Shown here one piece after another: positions 1 through 10,349 of a stretch of DNA of 64,000 nucleotides (the first letter of the stretch is position 1; every line of letters begins with the position of its first letter). Source of the stretch: Prillingera fragicola (taxonomy: Eukaryota; Basidiomycota; Tremellomycetes; Trichosporonales; Trichosporonaceae); contig BEDY01000010.1 in the NCBI GenBank assembly GCA_002335605.1, positions 62,001 through 126,000 on the forward strand, written 5' to 3'. Under the pieces are notes generated by a model. That model was not told where the DNA came from and made no database searches. It saw only the letters and a list, made by a program, of their open reading frames with translations. The translations under genes and the position numbers were made by a program.

Positions 1-1247
1 TGTTCTGACCCCTGGCTTCCGGCCTATGCACAGAATGTACCTCGCTCCACCCAGTGTTCGTCCCAAAGAAGCCTGCGGGCGGGTGCAGCGGCAGCATAGG
101 AACCGACTTGTTCGAGAAGGGGCTGCGCTGGCCCTAGGCATGGCTGTTGGGCGACGGCGGGTGGCGGCTTGCTGCGCTGGCTGGGTACCGGTACATTGTA
201 ACAAGCTGGCCTGTGCGGATTAGACGTTCTGGGGTCCTAGCTGGCTTCGGCATGGCTTGGGATTGCGTGGACCGATGCATGCCGTGTCCGATAGATAAAG
301 AGAGGCTGCCAACAGCGGCAGGGGCATGGATGGAGCGGGACCGAGTGTCTTGGCTCGGAGCTCGCGGTCCAAGCAGGTACGCGCTGGTCTATACAGACAG
401 AGTGGCTACTAGTAGCGCCTGGAGGTGGCCGGTGAGAGATGCTTGCGTTCGTGCGTCACCTCGGTGCCGTCAGAAGGTACCGGGTGCGATGACAGACGGC
501 AGACCAGCTCCGCCGGGGTCTGCATGTAATGGGTGGTGGTTTCAACACTACAGTTCATGTCGACGCCGCTGTTTGAAGAATCAAACAGAGGCTGACCGGG
601 GTCGGTTCCTGTCCCACCTCTGCCATCCGCAGCTTTTACGTTGATATTCTTTGCGTTCTGGTGCATTCCGCTCCTCCCATTCTTGCCTTTCCGTTTCATA
701 TCAGTGCGACTGACAGTTCCTCGCTTAGCCTTGCTCGCTTAGCCTTTGCTCGCTCAGCCTTTGTTTGCTGAGCCTGGAACCGATGAACCGGTCGGATGCC
801 AAGCCTGTCTGTCCCTCGGAAGGCTACAGCCTTTCTCATTATCTGACAAGCCCAGTGCTGGCTGATAAGAACGGGGGTGCCGACCAGCCACCCGAATGCG
901 TTTGCAGTTTCTAGGCGGTCTGGAACAAGTTGCTGGTGCCTCTGGAACTGATCTGGCTGTCGTGCGACCAATCTCGTTGCTGTAGTAGGCGCTGGCTCGA
1001 GTATGCATCCTCTGGTCGTTGTGGTCTACCCACCTGGGATATGGGCCAGTGGCACCTTGGAGGACTCGGCGCTCCACTAACACTCGCGGAGCATGGAGGT
1101 TAGTGGGCGCCAAGTCCATGCAGCAGTGGTAGAATGCAATGGTCTTTCATACTGCTGGTACTATACATGCTACGACACGTCCGTCATTGAAATGAGAATT
1201 TACTTGCTCTGCCGCCGTTTAGAGCATTGGGGTCGTTGCAGGCTTGA
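1..1247. other. non-coding stretch with a short tandem repeat
   Basis: I recognise no gene here. Short open frames on both strands have no family motif, no splice structure and no amphipathic or membrane pattern. The only structure I can point to is four imperfect 13-14 bp direct repeats (core CTCGCTTAGCCTTTG) at about 720-775, listed separately. The right end is the 3' flank of the P450 gene. Confidence 0.5.
720..775. repeat. four imperfect 13-14 bp tandem repeats
   Basis: Successive units read approximately TCGCTTAGCCTTG, CTCGCTTAGCCTTTG, CTCGCTCAGCCTTTG and TTTGCTGAGCCT. They drift by single substitutions, which suggests slippage followed by decay. No gene overlaps it with confidence. Confidence 0.7.
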
Positions 1248-2807
1248 TCAAGCACGACGCTCGATGGAAATGTCAAGACCAAGGGGCTTGCGGAGGAAGC
1301 CCTCGCGGGTCTCCATGACGTCCTGAAGGAGTGTGGGCTGGTAGCGGTGGGCCCAGGTTGCGATAATGAGCTTCATCTCCATCTCGGCAACGTTGCGGCC
1401 GACACACGAGCGGGGGCCGTGCGAGAAGGGGATAAAGGCCTCCTTCTGACGGGGAGTGAGGTTGTACCACCTGTCAGGGTTGAAGTCGTCGGCGTCGGGA
1501 CCCCAGATCTCCTTGCTGTGGTGGATGCTGTAGGTGGGGACGGAAAGGACAGTGCCGGGGGGGAAGTAGTGGCCTGCAATGGTGACGCCCGGCGACTCGG
1601 GGGGCACCTCGCGCGGGAGGCCGATGCCTGAAGTCGAGTGGTAGCGGAGGGTCTCGTTGAAGCACGCCTCGAGGTACTCGCAGGCCTTGATCATGTCAAA
1701 GGTGGGCACATCGGTACCCTCGGGGATGGCCTCGTCGAGCTCCTTCTGGAGACGCGCAAGGACACCAGGGGTGCGGGTGACGTAGAAGAGCAAAGCGCAC
1801 GACGAGTTGGAGGTAGTGTCGGAACCGGCAATGAGCTGGGTGAGGGCCTCGGCAGTGAGCTCCTCGCGGCCAATGGGCTCGCCCTTTTCATTCTTGCCCT
1901 CCTGGAGACGGGACAGCAGGTCGGAGCGCGCGTCGGCGGGCGGGTTGTCGATGCGGTTCTGGACACGGGCGATGGCAATCTTGGCAAGGTTGGCAACAGC
2001 CTCGACTCCCTTTGAGAAGAACGGGTCGGGAATGTACTTTGCGTAGGGCTTGAGCTCGGGGATGATGCCGAGGGTAGCACTGATCTCTCCACGGCGGTTG
2101 AGAATCTCAATGGCAGGCGCATACTCGGGCGCGGAGGTAGGGGTAGCACGGAGCTCGGCAACGTCGGCGCCAGCGGCGAGCATGCCAAACGGAGCACCGA
2201 AAGCGAGGTCGCCGATCATGTCGAACGCGAGATAGTTGAACCAGTCGAGGCAGTCAATCTTCTTGTTCTGGCCAGTGGCAATGAGCTTGTCCCACTGCTT
2301 GACGAACAGAACGAGGTTCTCCTGCATGTAGGGCTCAAAGTCGCGGACCGACTTGACCGAGAAAGTGTGCGAGACCATCTTGCGCTTGCGGGTGTGCTCG
2401 GCCCTGTTGCGGGTGTTGAACAGACCGCGGCGGATCGAGACAAAGGGGTCGTAGAACGATGACTTGAGGAAGCCGTTGCCGTGGCCGTAAATCTGCTTGA
2501 TGGCGTCGTCCGAGTTGATCGAGACGTGGTTGGGCTGGATACGAACCATGGGACCGAGCTTCTTGTGGACCTCGTCGACAGTCCGGTAGCGGTGGCCCTC
2601 ACGGACGACACGGAAGAGCCACAGGTTGGTGAACTGGGCAGGGAAGGGCGCGGGAATGTCGCGCAGAGCTCCGTAAGTCACGAAGAAGGGGTAGAGGTAG
2701 AAGGCCGCAAAGAGGGCAAAGGCAGTAGCGGGCCATGCCCACAGGGGCAGGCTGCCGTCGTCGTTGCTGAGCGCTCCGCGGAGCTGCTCGATGATGGCCG
2801 AGGGCAT
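1248..2807 (-). CDS. cytochrome P450, CYP53-type benzoate 4-monooxygenase
   Basis: Microsomal monooxygenase expected to para-hydroxylate benzoate to 4-hydroxybenzoate with electrons from a P450 reductase. This is the entry step to the fungal beta-ketoadipate route and a benzoate detoxification step. The 519-aa frame is uninterrupted. It starts at the ATG whose product begins MPSAIIEQLRG; an in-frame upstream extension to 2960 crosses a likely TATA and is not used. Visible features are an N-terminal hydrophobic anchor (about residues 20-42), the I-helix motif AGSDTT, the K-helix ETLR (ExxR), and the haem loop FSHGPRSCVG with the axial cysteine at about residue 468. Length and the block GHGNGFLKSSFYDPFVSIRR are typical of CYP53. 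It is intronless, unlike most genes here. A TATATATC element on the minus strand lies about 145 bp upstream. The family is sure and the substrate is inferred. Confidence 0.85.
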   Translation of the reverse strand: MPSAIIEQLRGALSNDDGSLPLWAWPATAFALFAAFYLYPFFVTYGALRDIPAPFPAQFTNLWLFRVVREGHRYRTVDEVHKKLGPMVRIQPNHVSINSDDAIKQIYGHGNGFLKSSFYDPFVSIRRGLFNTRNRAEHTRKRKMVSHTFSVKSVRDFEPYMQENLVLFVKQWDKLIATGQNKKIDCLDWFNYLAFDMIGDLAFGAPFGMLAAGADVAELRATPTSAPEYAPAIEILNRRGEISATLGIIPELKPYAKYIPDPFFSKGVEAVANLAKIAIARVQNRIDNPPADARSDLLSRLQEGKNEKGEPIGREELTAEALTQLIAGSDTTSNSSCALLFYVTRTPGVLARLQKELDEAIPEGTDVPTFDMIKACEYLEACFNETLRYHSTSGIGLPREVPPESPGVTIAGHYFPPGTVLSVPTYSIHHSKEIWGPDADDFNPDRWYNLTPRQKEAFIPFSHGPRSCVGRNVAEMEMKLIIATWAHRYQPTLLQDVMETREGFLRKPLGLDISIERRA

Positions 2808-2949
2808 TTTTGGGTCGTGGGAACCGGGTGTCCTGTCGTGTCGGTTGTCGAGGTGGTCGCTCTGTCTAGTTGCGAGTGGTGGATGCCGTTTGTCGAGGAG
2901 AGACTGAACAGGCAGTGGCGTGGGAGAAGTGATGAGCAGTTGTTCTGCT

Positions 2950-2958
2950 GATATATAC
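2950..2958 (-). promoter_or_regulatory. TATA-like element of the P450 gene
   Basis: The minus strand reads TATATATC about 145 bp before the chosen start codon of the P450 gene. Position and composition fit a core promoter, and this argues that the in-frame extension up to 2960 is not translated. Confidence 0.4.
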
Positions 2959-2960
2959 AA

Positions 2961-4369
2961 TGTCGGACAACCGGAGCTCGTGGTGCCGAGTGGGCCATGG
3001 GCACGAGACCAGAGGCAAGCGGGCCAGAGGACGTCGACAAGAGTGCCGGACGACTAGACCGAGACTGGAATGTCACTTGCCTGTGCCATATCCAGGAGCT
3101 TTTCATTGGTGGACCACCACAGGACCCCGCGGCCCCGGAAGCGGGGTAGAGCCCACTGCGACTGCAACACCTGACGTCAATCGTGAGCAGACGAGAAGTT
3201 GAGTTGGAGGAGAGCGCAACACCCAAGGAGAGAGAATGATCAATGTCAACGGCCCCGTAAGATCCGGTATTTGCCCTGACACCTCACCACGCGACCCCAA
3301 AGACGTAACCTGTATTACACTCGCTGCTAACTTGTGCAGCTTGGCATACACTCTACGCCGTGTACATGCACGCACGCGCCAAACAGCAGCCGTAATGAGC
3401 AATCTGCCTTACCTCAACACCCCCACTGCAGACTTGAGCCGAGCCGGCCATCGGGCGCTTGCCCTTCACTGACAAGCGGCTCGCGGCCGTTGGTTTCCCC
3501 CATGGGGTCACTGACAGCCCTGCGACGTGTTATTGTGCAACCAACGTATCTGCTGCTGCCCCACATTGCTCCACACTGCTGGATGTAGCCGGATTGATAA
3601 TCCAAAGACAGCTGCCGTGACCTACAAAGCTTTCAGACGGACAAAGAGCTGCGCATAACAACCGGGCTAGTCACTCAACAAACCTCGACCTCACGACACA
3701 ATCACCATTCCACGCCATCCAGATCCCCGCCTGCACTGCCCAACCAATTCCTAGCATCCACTTGCATCCGTAGATCACAGTACACCCTCATGCATGGTGG
3801 CTGCAGCAGTGATCACAGGGACGGCAAGAACCGTAACCGGCGGCAAGTCTCCAACGGAGACCGTGGACAACTCATTTCCGGATCACCGAGAAGCGGGCCC
3901 AGACCCAGGCTGTAGAGCGGAGACCAATGCCCACAGCCTGGACCACTCCGTGTCTCCATCCTGCCATATCCTTTGCCAACGTCGGTGCAGGTGAGGTGGA
4001 CCGTGTGCATGCATCCAGAGCTGTGTCACACCATGGTCGTCGTTGCCGAGTGGGATATCACGTGACTTGCTCGGCAGACGATCACACGAGCACCAACTGC
4101 CACCGAGGATCGTCCTCGATGGGATGGGCGTGTGGCTGAGCGTGTGGCTGATGAGAGCAACATTTTGTTTCTAAACACTGTACAGTTGGCATGGGCACAT
4201 CACCAAGGTCTTGTCCACGTGCTAGCACAGGTGGAGCATCCTCGTGCGGGGTAATCATGCACATGTATCCATTTCCGTGATTATCTGTACAACGCTACTG
4301 TCTACCCATGCGAATCCTTCACCCGAATCATCTCCATCAAAATGCACAATGCTCTTTCCGCGAACCAGA
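2961..4369. other. intergenic region between P450 and transporter genes
   Basis: About 1.4 kb, holding the promoter of the P450 gene on its left and the 3' end of the MFS gene on its right. Only short frames without recognisable features occur. I see no repeat or RNA gene. Confidence 0.5.
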
Positions 4370-6064
4370 TCACAAGATGTACTTGAAGTGCACACTCTCG
4401 TCTCCGGGCTTGTCGTCGTGGTCGGTAACGTTCCAGGCGTTCTCGCCGCTCGACTCGATGCGCGACTGGAGGATTGCGTGACGCTTGCGGTTCATGGCAC
4501 CGAGGTAGGCCATGTTGGCGGCAGCAAGCACGAGCTGGGTGATGGCCATGGCGAGCAGAATCGACGTTCCGCGAGTGAAGCGCTTGGCCTCCTCCTTGGG
4601 GAACAGCCAGGTGGAGAGGATACCGCCCATGTTGGTCGCGATGAATCCCATGATAATGCCAGTCACGCGGCGGGTGTACGGCGCGAGGTTGTTGGGCATC
4701 CAGGTCGACTGGAGAGGAGCGGCAGTGTACGAGCCGATAACCTGGAGGAAGAGCGAGCCGTAGAGAATCTTGTTCTTGGACGAGGCGAGGTAGAGCGCAT
4801 AGCCGATTGTCGAGAGGGCGGAAGCGAAAATGACAAAGATGCCGCGGTGGCCAGTCGAGTCCGAGACGTAGCAGCAGATAAAGGCGACGACAGCCGAGCA
4901 AGCATAAGGAGGCACAGAGTAGAGCTGAATGTCGATACCCTTGTACCCGAGCTCGCCGACAATGGTGGGCGCAAAGTAGGCAAGACCGAAAAGCATAGTT
5001 CCCGAGGCGAAGAACTGGGCAAACATGAGCCACAACTGGGGTGCAGTCAGGGCCTGGAAGATACCGCCCTTGGTAATGGCTGCGGCCTCCTCGGCGGCGT
5101 TGCGGTCGCGGTTGAGGGCAGCGACGACGGCGTCACGCTCATCCTGCTTGAGCCACCAGGTGGTTTCGGGGGTGCGGGGAAGAACGAAAAAGGTGGCCGC
5201 GCCAAAGAGGACCGTGGCAATGCCCTCGATGATCAGAATCCAGCGCCAGCCGCGCATGCCGCGGACGCCCTCCATGTTGAGAATACCAGCAGCGAGGAGA
5301 CCCGAGAAGGCACCTGCGAGCGAAGTGGCGGAAAAGAAGACGGCGATGCGCTTGCCCATGTCGCGGCGGCGGTAAAACGACGACAGGACAGTGATGAGCG
5401 CGGGAAGAATGGCACCCTCGCATGCTCCGAGGAACACACGAGCAACGACGAGACCGGCAAAGCTGTTGATAAAGCCCTGGAAGGTCGTGACGAGACCCCA
5501 GGAAATGACAAGGATTGGAATAAGAATGTTGGCGCCACTGTGGAGGTGTCAGTGCCTTGCTCCGAATAAGGTGGTGCCACACATCCCCGTTGGCCGCGCT
5601 TAGGAACACTTTGCTCCACAGACGGAGGCGGCGAGACCCCCGCCCGCCAAACCCAAGGGGTGTCAAGCCGACGACGGACAAGAGCACACACACAAGAGGA
5701 AAACTCACACTTTGCGCACAAGCATCGTCAAAGGCATCTCAGCCAGAATGTAGGGGACATAGGTCATGGTGAGCGCAATCGACCATTGGTGCGAGGTGAT
5801 GCCAAGGTCCTTGTCCATGCCTGCTGCCTTTGCGTTACCAATATTCGCCCGGTCGAGAAAGTTGAACAGGTAGATGAGGGTGGCGGTGGGGACGAGGATA
5901 AAGTCGAGCTTGCGGATGGCGCTCTTGAGAGCAGCAGAGTCTGGGACGGGGAGGGGGTCGGCCTCCTCTGCAAAGACGTGGCGGTTGTCGCCGTCGTGCT
6001 TGTACTCCTCGACCCGAACGTCAGAGACGCTCGAGTTGGACGTCTTCTCGTTGTACCCGGTCAT
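4370..6064 (-). CDS. MFS transporter, anion:cation symporter (Dal5/Tna1-like)
   Basis: Plasma-membrane proton-coupled carrier of small organic anions. Relatives move allantoate, nicotinate, pantothenate or aromatic acids, and the substrate here is unknown. Two exons, 5709-6064 and 4370-5537, give 507 aa. The 171-nt intron has donor GTGAGT and acceptor CAG, and splicing restores a valine codon and the run KVGANILIPILVISWG. The start is the ATG encoding MTGYNEK; about 55 hydrophilic residues follow before TM1. The ACS signature DRANIGNAKAAGM follows TM1 (about residues 82-95). The central loop carries ETTWWLKQDERD, and the C-terminal half has the usual second set of membrane helices. It lies on the same strand as the CYP53 gene, which makes a role in organic-acid uptake or export plausible but unproven. 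Confidence 0.88.
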
Positions 6065-8267
6065 GGTTGGTGGGGTGCGGAGGTAGCGGGGGCGGGTGGT
6101 GAGGAGGGGGCAAGTGAATTCGACGAGCAGGCTGTTTTTTATGCAAAAGGAGAGAGTGAGCGCGCTCTGGGGATAGGCAGAGTCAGACTTGTCGATGCGA
6201 GTGGGAAGACCTCTTGTAGCCCAGCAGCTGGCCAATTTTAAACGAGTTGAGCAACTGGTCAGGGCACGATCAAACCGTCAGTTGCCATCATCGAACGGGT
6301 GGAGGACAGGCCGGGGCCGCACCGGGGAAGGTCGTTCGGCTTTCTGGTTGCGGGGGGCTGCGTGCCTTGAGCATGTGAGAAGACTTGGGACCATCATTGC
6401 TGGCGCGGCTAGGCGGGGCAGCCTGGCCTTGGCGTCGTATGAGATGTGGGAGAAAGGTCGGAGCAAGGCAAACCTTGATCGTGGTTGGCTGATGACAGAC
6501 CAGATGACCGGGGAACACTCGGCAGTGTCGCGAGGCTGGGGTCAGGGCACCACCCCAGATGGGACCCCGGCGCCGAGTGGACCGTGCGACGAGTGCTCAA
6601 ACCACTTTCAGCACAGTTGGGCATCGGAGCATGCATTGCATTTTGGTATAGTTGGGCTTGATCTGGGGAGGTAGAGCGGCATGGAAGTGGCATTTTATTG
6701 AGATGGGGGACGCCGCTGGAAGTCTGGCAGAGTGTCGCTTCTCTGTTCATTTTCTTGTCCCGTCTGTCACTTCTGGCTGTCTGTTTCGCTAGATCTGCAT
6801 CTCCACGCAGTCGCAAAAGTTCTGAACATAATCCAGCTGCGCGACGCGTGTCCAGGCACTGATTACAGCTTTCGCAGCATACGGTTGATTGATACAGGCT
6901 ATCTCTAGTCACAAAATGGTTTTATCATCCGGCGCTTCCCCGGATGGGCCACAGCAACGTCCAACATTCTCACAAGCTCTTCCTACCCTGCCTGGCAAAT
7001 GGAATCCAGAAAAAGATGTGGAGGGAAATCTTTAGGGTACCCAGCGGGATGCACGTTTCCACCGGATCGGAGTACTCGACGCCAGCGCCGTCCGAAGCGG
7101 AGCTCCCGTTGCCCCCTGTGTGTACTCCACTTGGCATAGGGCAGAACATGACGCATCCGCAGTCTCCGTCTGAGCCATTTGAGGAGTAAAATATCAAAGC
7201 CAGGGTGCGGGGCAGCGGTGGCCGGGGGCCCGGTCTGAGACCTGGCCGATCAAGGCGCTTGTGTGCAGTGGGGCCATGGAAGACCGGACTATGATAGTCC
7301 GGGGAATCGCCAGTGGCGGCATGTTCGCAGTGGTGAGGCAGTTCTGGTGTCAGACTAGCATAGTCCGGGGAAGCAGTGGAATAGATAACAGATACTGGAA
7401 AGAGTGCGAGGCGAGTGCGGTGGGATATTTGTGGGCTTGGGAAGTTACGCAGATTTGCGGGGGTATGGGGCTGCTTTGATGTGAGACATGTTCTTGCGAC
7501 ATATCCTTCCGGTCTGCGGGGCACATCCTCGCCTGTGTCACACGTCCTCGAACCCATTTTGTGTGTCGTGAGATCTTTTCCGTAAAAAGAGGGACACGGA
7601 ATAGGGGTGAAAGCCTGGCATTGAAACGAGTTGATGGTACACGAGAAATTAGTTGAATAATTTAGCAATTAATTTCCACCCGTATGGACGTTGTGGGTGC
7701 ATTGCCTGTCACTCCATGCAGTCATTTGCCCTCTAGGGCCCAAGAAAACAATATGTACAGACATGCATTTCAGCTCGCACGACGAATGATACTTTGCACA
7801 AGGTGGCAGTGTTTTGCCGCATTCGTGCGCAATGGGTAGATCTGCAGATCTGCCGATCACACTGTGCCCAACAGCCTCCGAGTCCACCAACTCCGGCTTA
7901 CATTCAGCCCCAATGCATACGCCCATCTTCTCGTCATGTCGTATGCTCTGCAACACACTCTGTCTCGGCAGCGTTCCCACCGTAGGTAGGTATGCGCCAG
8001 AGGAGAATTGGGCAGTTCGCCATGCTCTTCAACCATGCCCTTTTGCGGAGTGTCCTTTTGCGGAGCACACATTCGTAGCCGTTTAGAGCAGACAATGGCA
8101 ACAGACAAAGGCAACTGCAACGGTATAGTCAAGAACGCAGAAACGCGTGACAACTTTCATTTCTCCCTGCCAGCAAAAGGCTTGCTGCAACCATTCGACT
8201 ATTTACAATAATGTCGCACGCGCTTCTTCCATTAACCACGACAGACCACTTTTGCAGGACTACTCGT
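6065..8267. other. 2.2 kb intergenic region with a CGG-N11-CCG palindrome
   Basis: Upstream region of the MFS gene on the left and the 3' flank of the amino-acid permease on the right. The longest open frame (232 aa, minus strand, 6970-7668) has no domain, signal or splice logic and is treated as chance. Two short signals stand out: a perfect 19-bp palindrome at 7284-7302 and a BglII/PstI-like palindrome AGATCTGCAGATCT around 7838-7852. Confidence 0.5.
7284..7302. promoter_or_regulatory. candidate Zn2Cys6 activator site (CGG-N11-CCG)
   Basis: The sequence CCGGACTATGATAGTCCGG is a perfect inverted repeat with 8-bp arms and a 3-nt centre. Its core is CGG-N11-CCG, the spacing bound by Gal4-type dimeric binuclear zinc-cluster proteins. 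A half copy, ATAGTCCGGGGA, recurs at about 7360-7371. The site is about 1.2 kb upstream of the MFS start, so its target is uncertain. Confidence 0.35.
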
Positions 8268-10349
8268 CTAGTTGCTGAAGAGAATGCGCCAGATGCGGAT
8301 GTAGATGGGGGCGTTGGCACGCTCCGCACGCCAAGCGCGCATCTCCTCGACGGTGAGCCACGACTTGCGGCCAGTGTCGAGGTCAATCTCGTGGATCTTG
8401 CGGGGGAGGGTGCGCTTCCAAGCGTAACCGACAATCCAGAATCCGATCATGATAGGAGCGGCCAGGTACGAAAGGAAGAACGACTGGGCAGCCTCTCCAG
8501 CGTTGGCATTGCCGCCAATAGGGAAGATGGCCTGCAAGTGTCAGTGATTGCAACCGAGAACAGATCCAAGAGGCGACTCACAATGTAGAACTGGGCGATG
8601 AGAACGAGAACGATGAGCGAGGCACCGAGGATCGAGCCGTACATGCCACCGGCAGCGCGGAAGGGGAGCTCCTCGATCGAGTGACCCTGGTACTTCCAAG
8701 CCTGACGGAAACGGATGTGGGTGACGCAGATAGCGAGCCAGGTGAAGAGTGTGCTAAGACCCGAAAGGGCAACAAGCCAGTCGAAGACGGCCGAACCGAC
8801 ACTGGCAAGGTTGATGTAAGCGAGGGGGCCAAAGGCAAGGATGGCAATGAGCGACCAGAGAGGGCGACCGGCCTTGTCAACGTAGGTGAAGACCCTGGGG
8901 GCGTAGCCAGTCTCGGCGAGGGCAGTGAGGGTACGCGAACCGGCGTAGACACACGACATGCCGATCGAGAGAACCGAAATACAAATGGTCACGTTGATAA
9001 TGTGGTTGAAGACGGGAATGTGGGCCAGGTCCATCACAATGACGAAGGGCGAGGCGTCGGCACCCGAACCAGTGTAGAGACGCTCGTTGTCGTAGGGAAC
9101 GGCAAGACCGATGATGATGAGCGAGGTGACGTAGATAAGAGTAACACGCCCTGGTAGTGTTAGCACATGAACTGACAGACGAACAAACACCACACGTACA
9201 GAAAGTTTGCTTGACAGCGGCGGGCATGGTAGCACGGGGGTTGGGAGTCTCGGTCGCGGCAAGGCCAACGAGCTCAGTTCCGGCAAACGAGAATGCAGCG
9301 GTGACGAACACTGCGCAAACACCCTTGAAGCCGTTTGCGAAGGCACCTGGGTTGCTCCAGTGCCTGCCTCCGACGTAGCTGTCATAGGCTCCACCCTTGG
9401 GGCCCTTGCCCGAGATACAGACAATGCCAATGATGATGAAGATGACGACAACGGCGAGCTTGAGGCAAGACGACCAGAACTCCTCCTCGGCGTAACCGAG
9501 TGTACCGAGCACTGAGACGAACTGGATTGTCAGCAAAGGCCAAACGGTGGGGGTGGAGCAACTCACGATGATCAAGAAGAAGAAGATTGTAATCCAAGCA
9601 CCGAGTGGCACTGGAGTGTTCCAATACATGACCGTGGTACCGGCAACAGTGATTTCAAGAGGCAGAACGACTGCCCACTGAAGGACATAGTTCCATCCCA
9701 TGGCAAAGGCAAACGAGGGGTCGAGCATACGAGAGGCGAGGGTGTAGAAACCACCAGAGACGGGGTAGAGAATAGCCATTTCACCGAGAGCTTGGGTGAC
9801 GTTGATAAGCATCACACCCATGATGAGCCAGGCGAGGAGAATACCGACGGGGCCACCCTTGTGGAGAGCAGAACCCGAACCAACCTGTTTGGAGCGTTAG
9901 CCACTGATATCATACGCTTGGTCATGTGCCACTCAGGGAGTGGGCATGATCCACTACTCACGAAAAGACCAGTACCAATTGAACCACCAACAGCAATCAT
10001 CTGAAGATGACGGGGGCGCATCTTCTGCTGGAGGTTGGGGTTGTCGTGCTGGATGAGCTCGGGGGGAATGTCACCGTGGGCGACGAGACCGCTAAAGAAG
10101 CTTTGTCAGCCACTGCCACTGTCACACCCGTCACACCCGTTTTCTGAAGACTTACCGAGTGGCACCGGGGGCGCGCTTGAACGACTCGGCGTTGAGACCG
10201 GCACGAGTCCAGATGGACTCCTTGGAGGGGTCATACCAGTCATCGTCGGGGACACCAGCCTGCTCGTTGCCGTAGGCAGCCGAGACAACGACGTTGCCGG
10301 AGTGGCCCTTGATGACGTCCTTCTCAATGTCGGACGGATGATGGGACAT
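8268..10349 (-). CDS. general amino-acid permease (YAT/Gap1-like family)
   Basis: Plasma-membrane amino acid:proton symporter of the APC superfamily, about 598 aa and twelve predicted TM helices. Six exons: 10156-10349, 9962-10091, 9567-9884, 9200-9521, 8582-9150 and 8268-8531. All five introns (45-77 nt) are GT-AG and each junction rebuilds conserved sequence: IGTGLFV into [11 protein letters not shown] after TM1, and QTF into WRVTLIYV. The TM1 block [18 protein letters not shown] is the family signature. The acidic hydrophilic N-terminus (about 100 residues, with lysines) fits ubiquitin-dependent endocytosis as known for Gap1; that is inference. The C-terminal tail ends in [12 protein letters not shown]. 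Substrate range cannot be read from sequence. Confidence 0.92.

Noticed and set aside
2808..2960. N-terminal extension of the P450 by 51 residues
   Set aside because: It would place polar, Arg/His-rich sequence ahead of the membrane anchor and overlaps the likely TATA element.
4244..5569. 441-codon open frame on the plus strand over the MFS gene
   Set aside because: It is antisense to the transporter, hydrophilic and of repetitive charged composition, and has no domain; typical shadow of a GC-rich gene.
6970..7668. 232-codon minus frame
   Set aside because: No recognisable feature, and it contains the palindromic site; composition matches the intergenic DNA.
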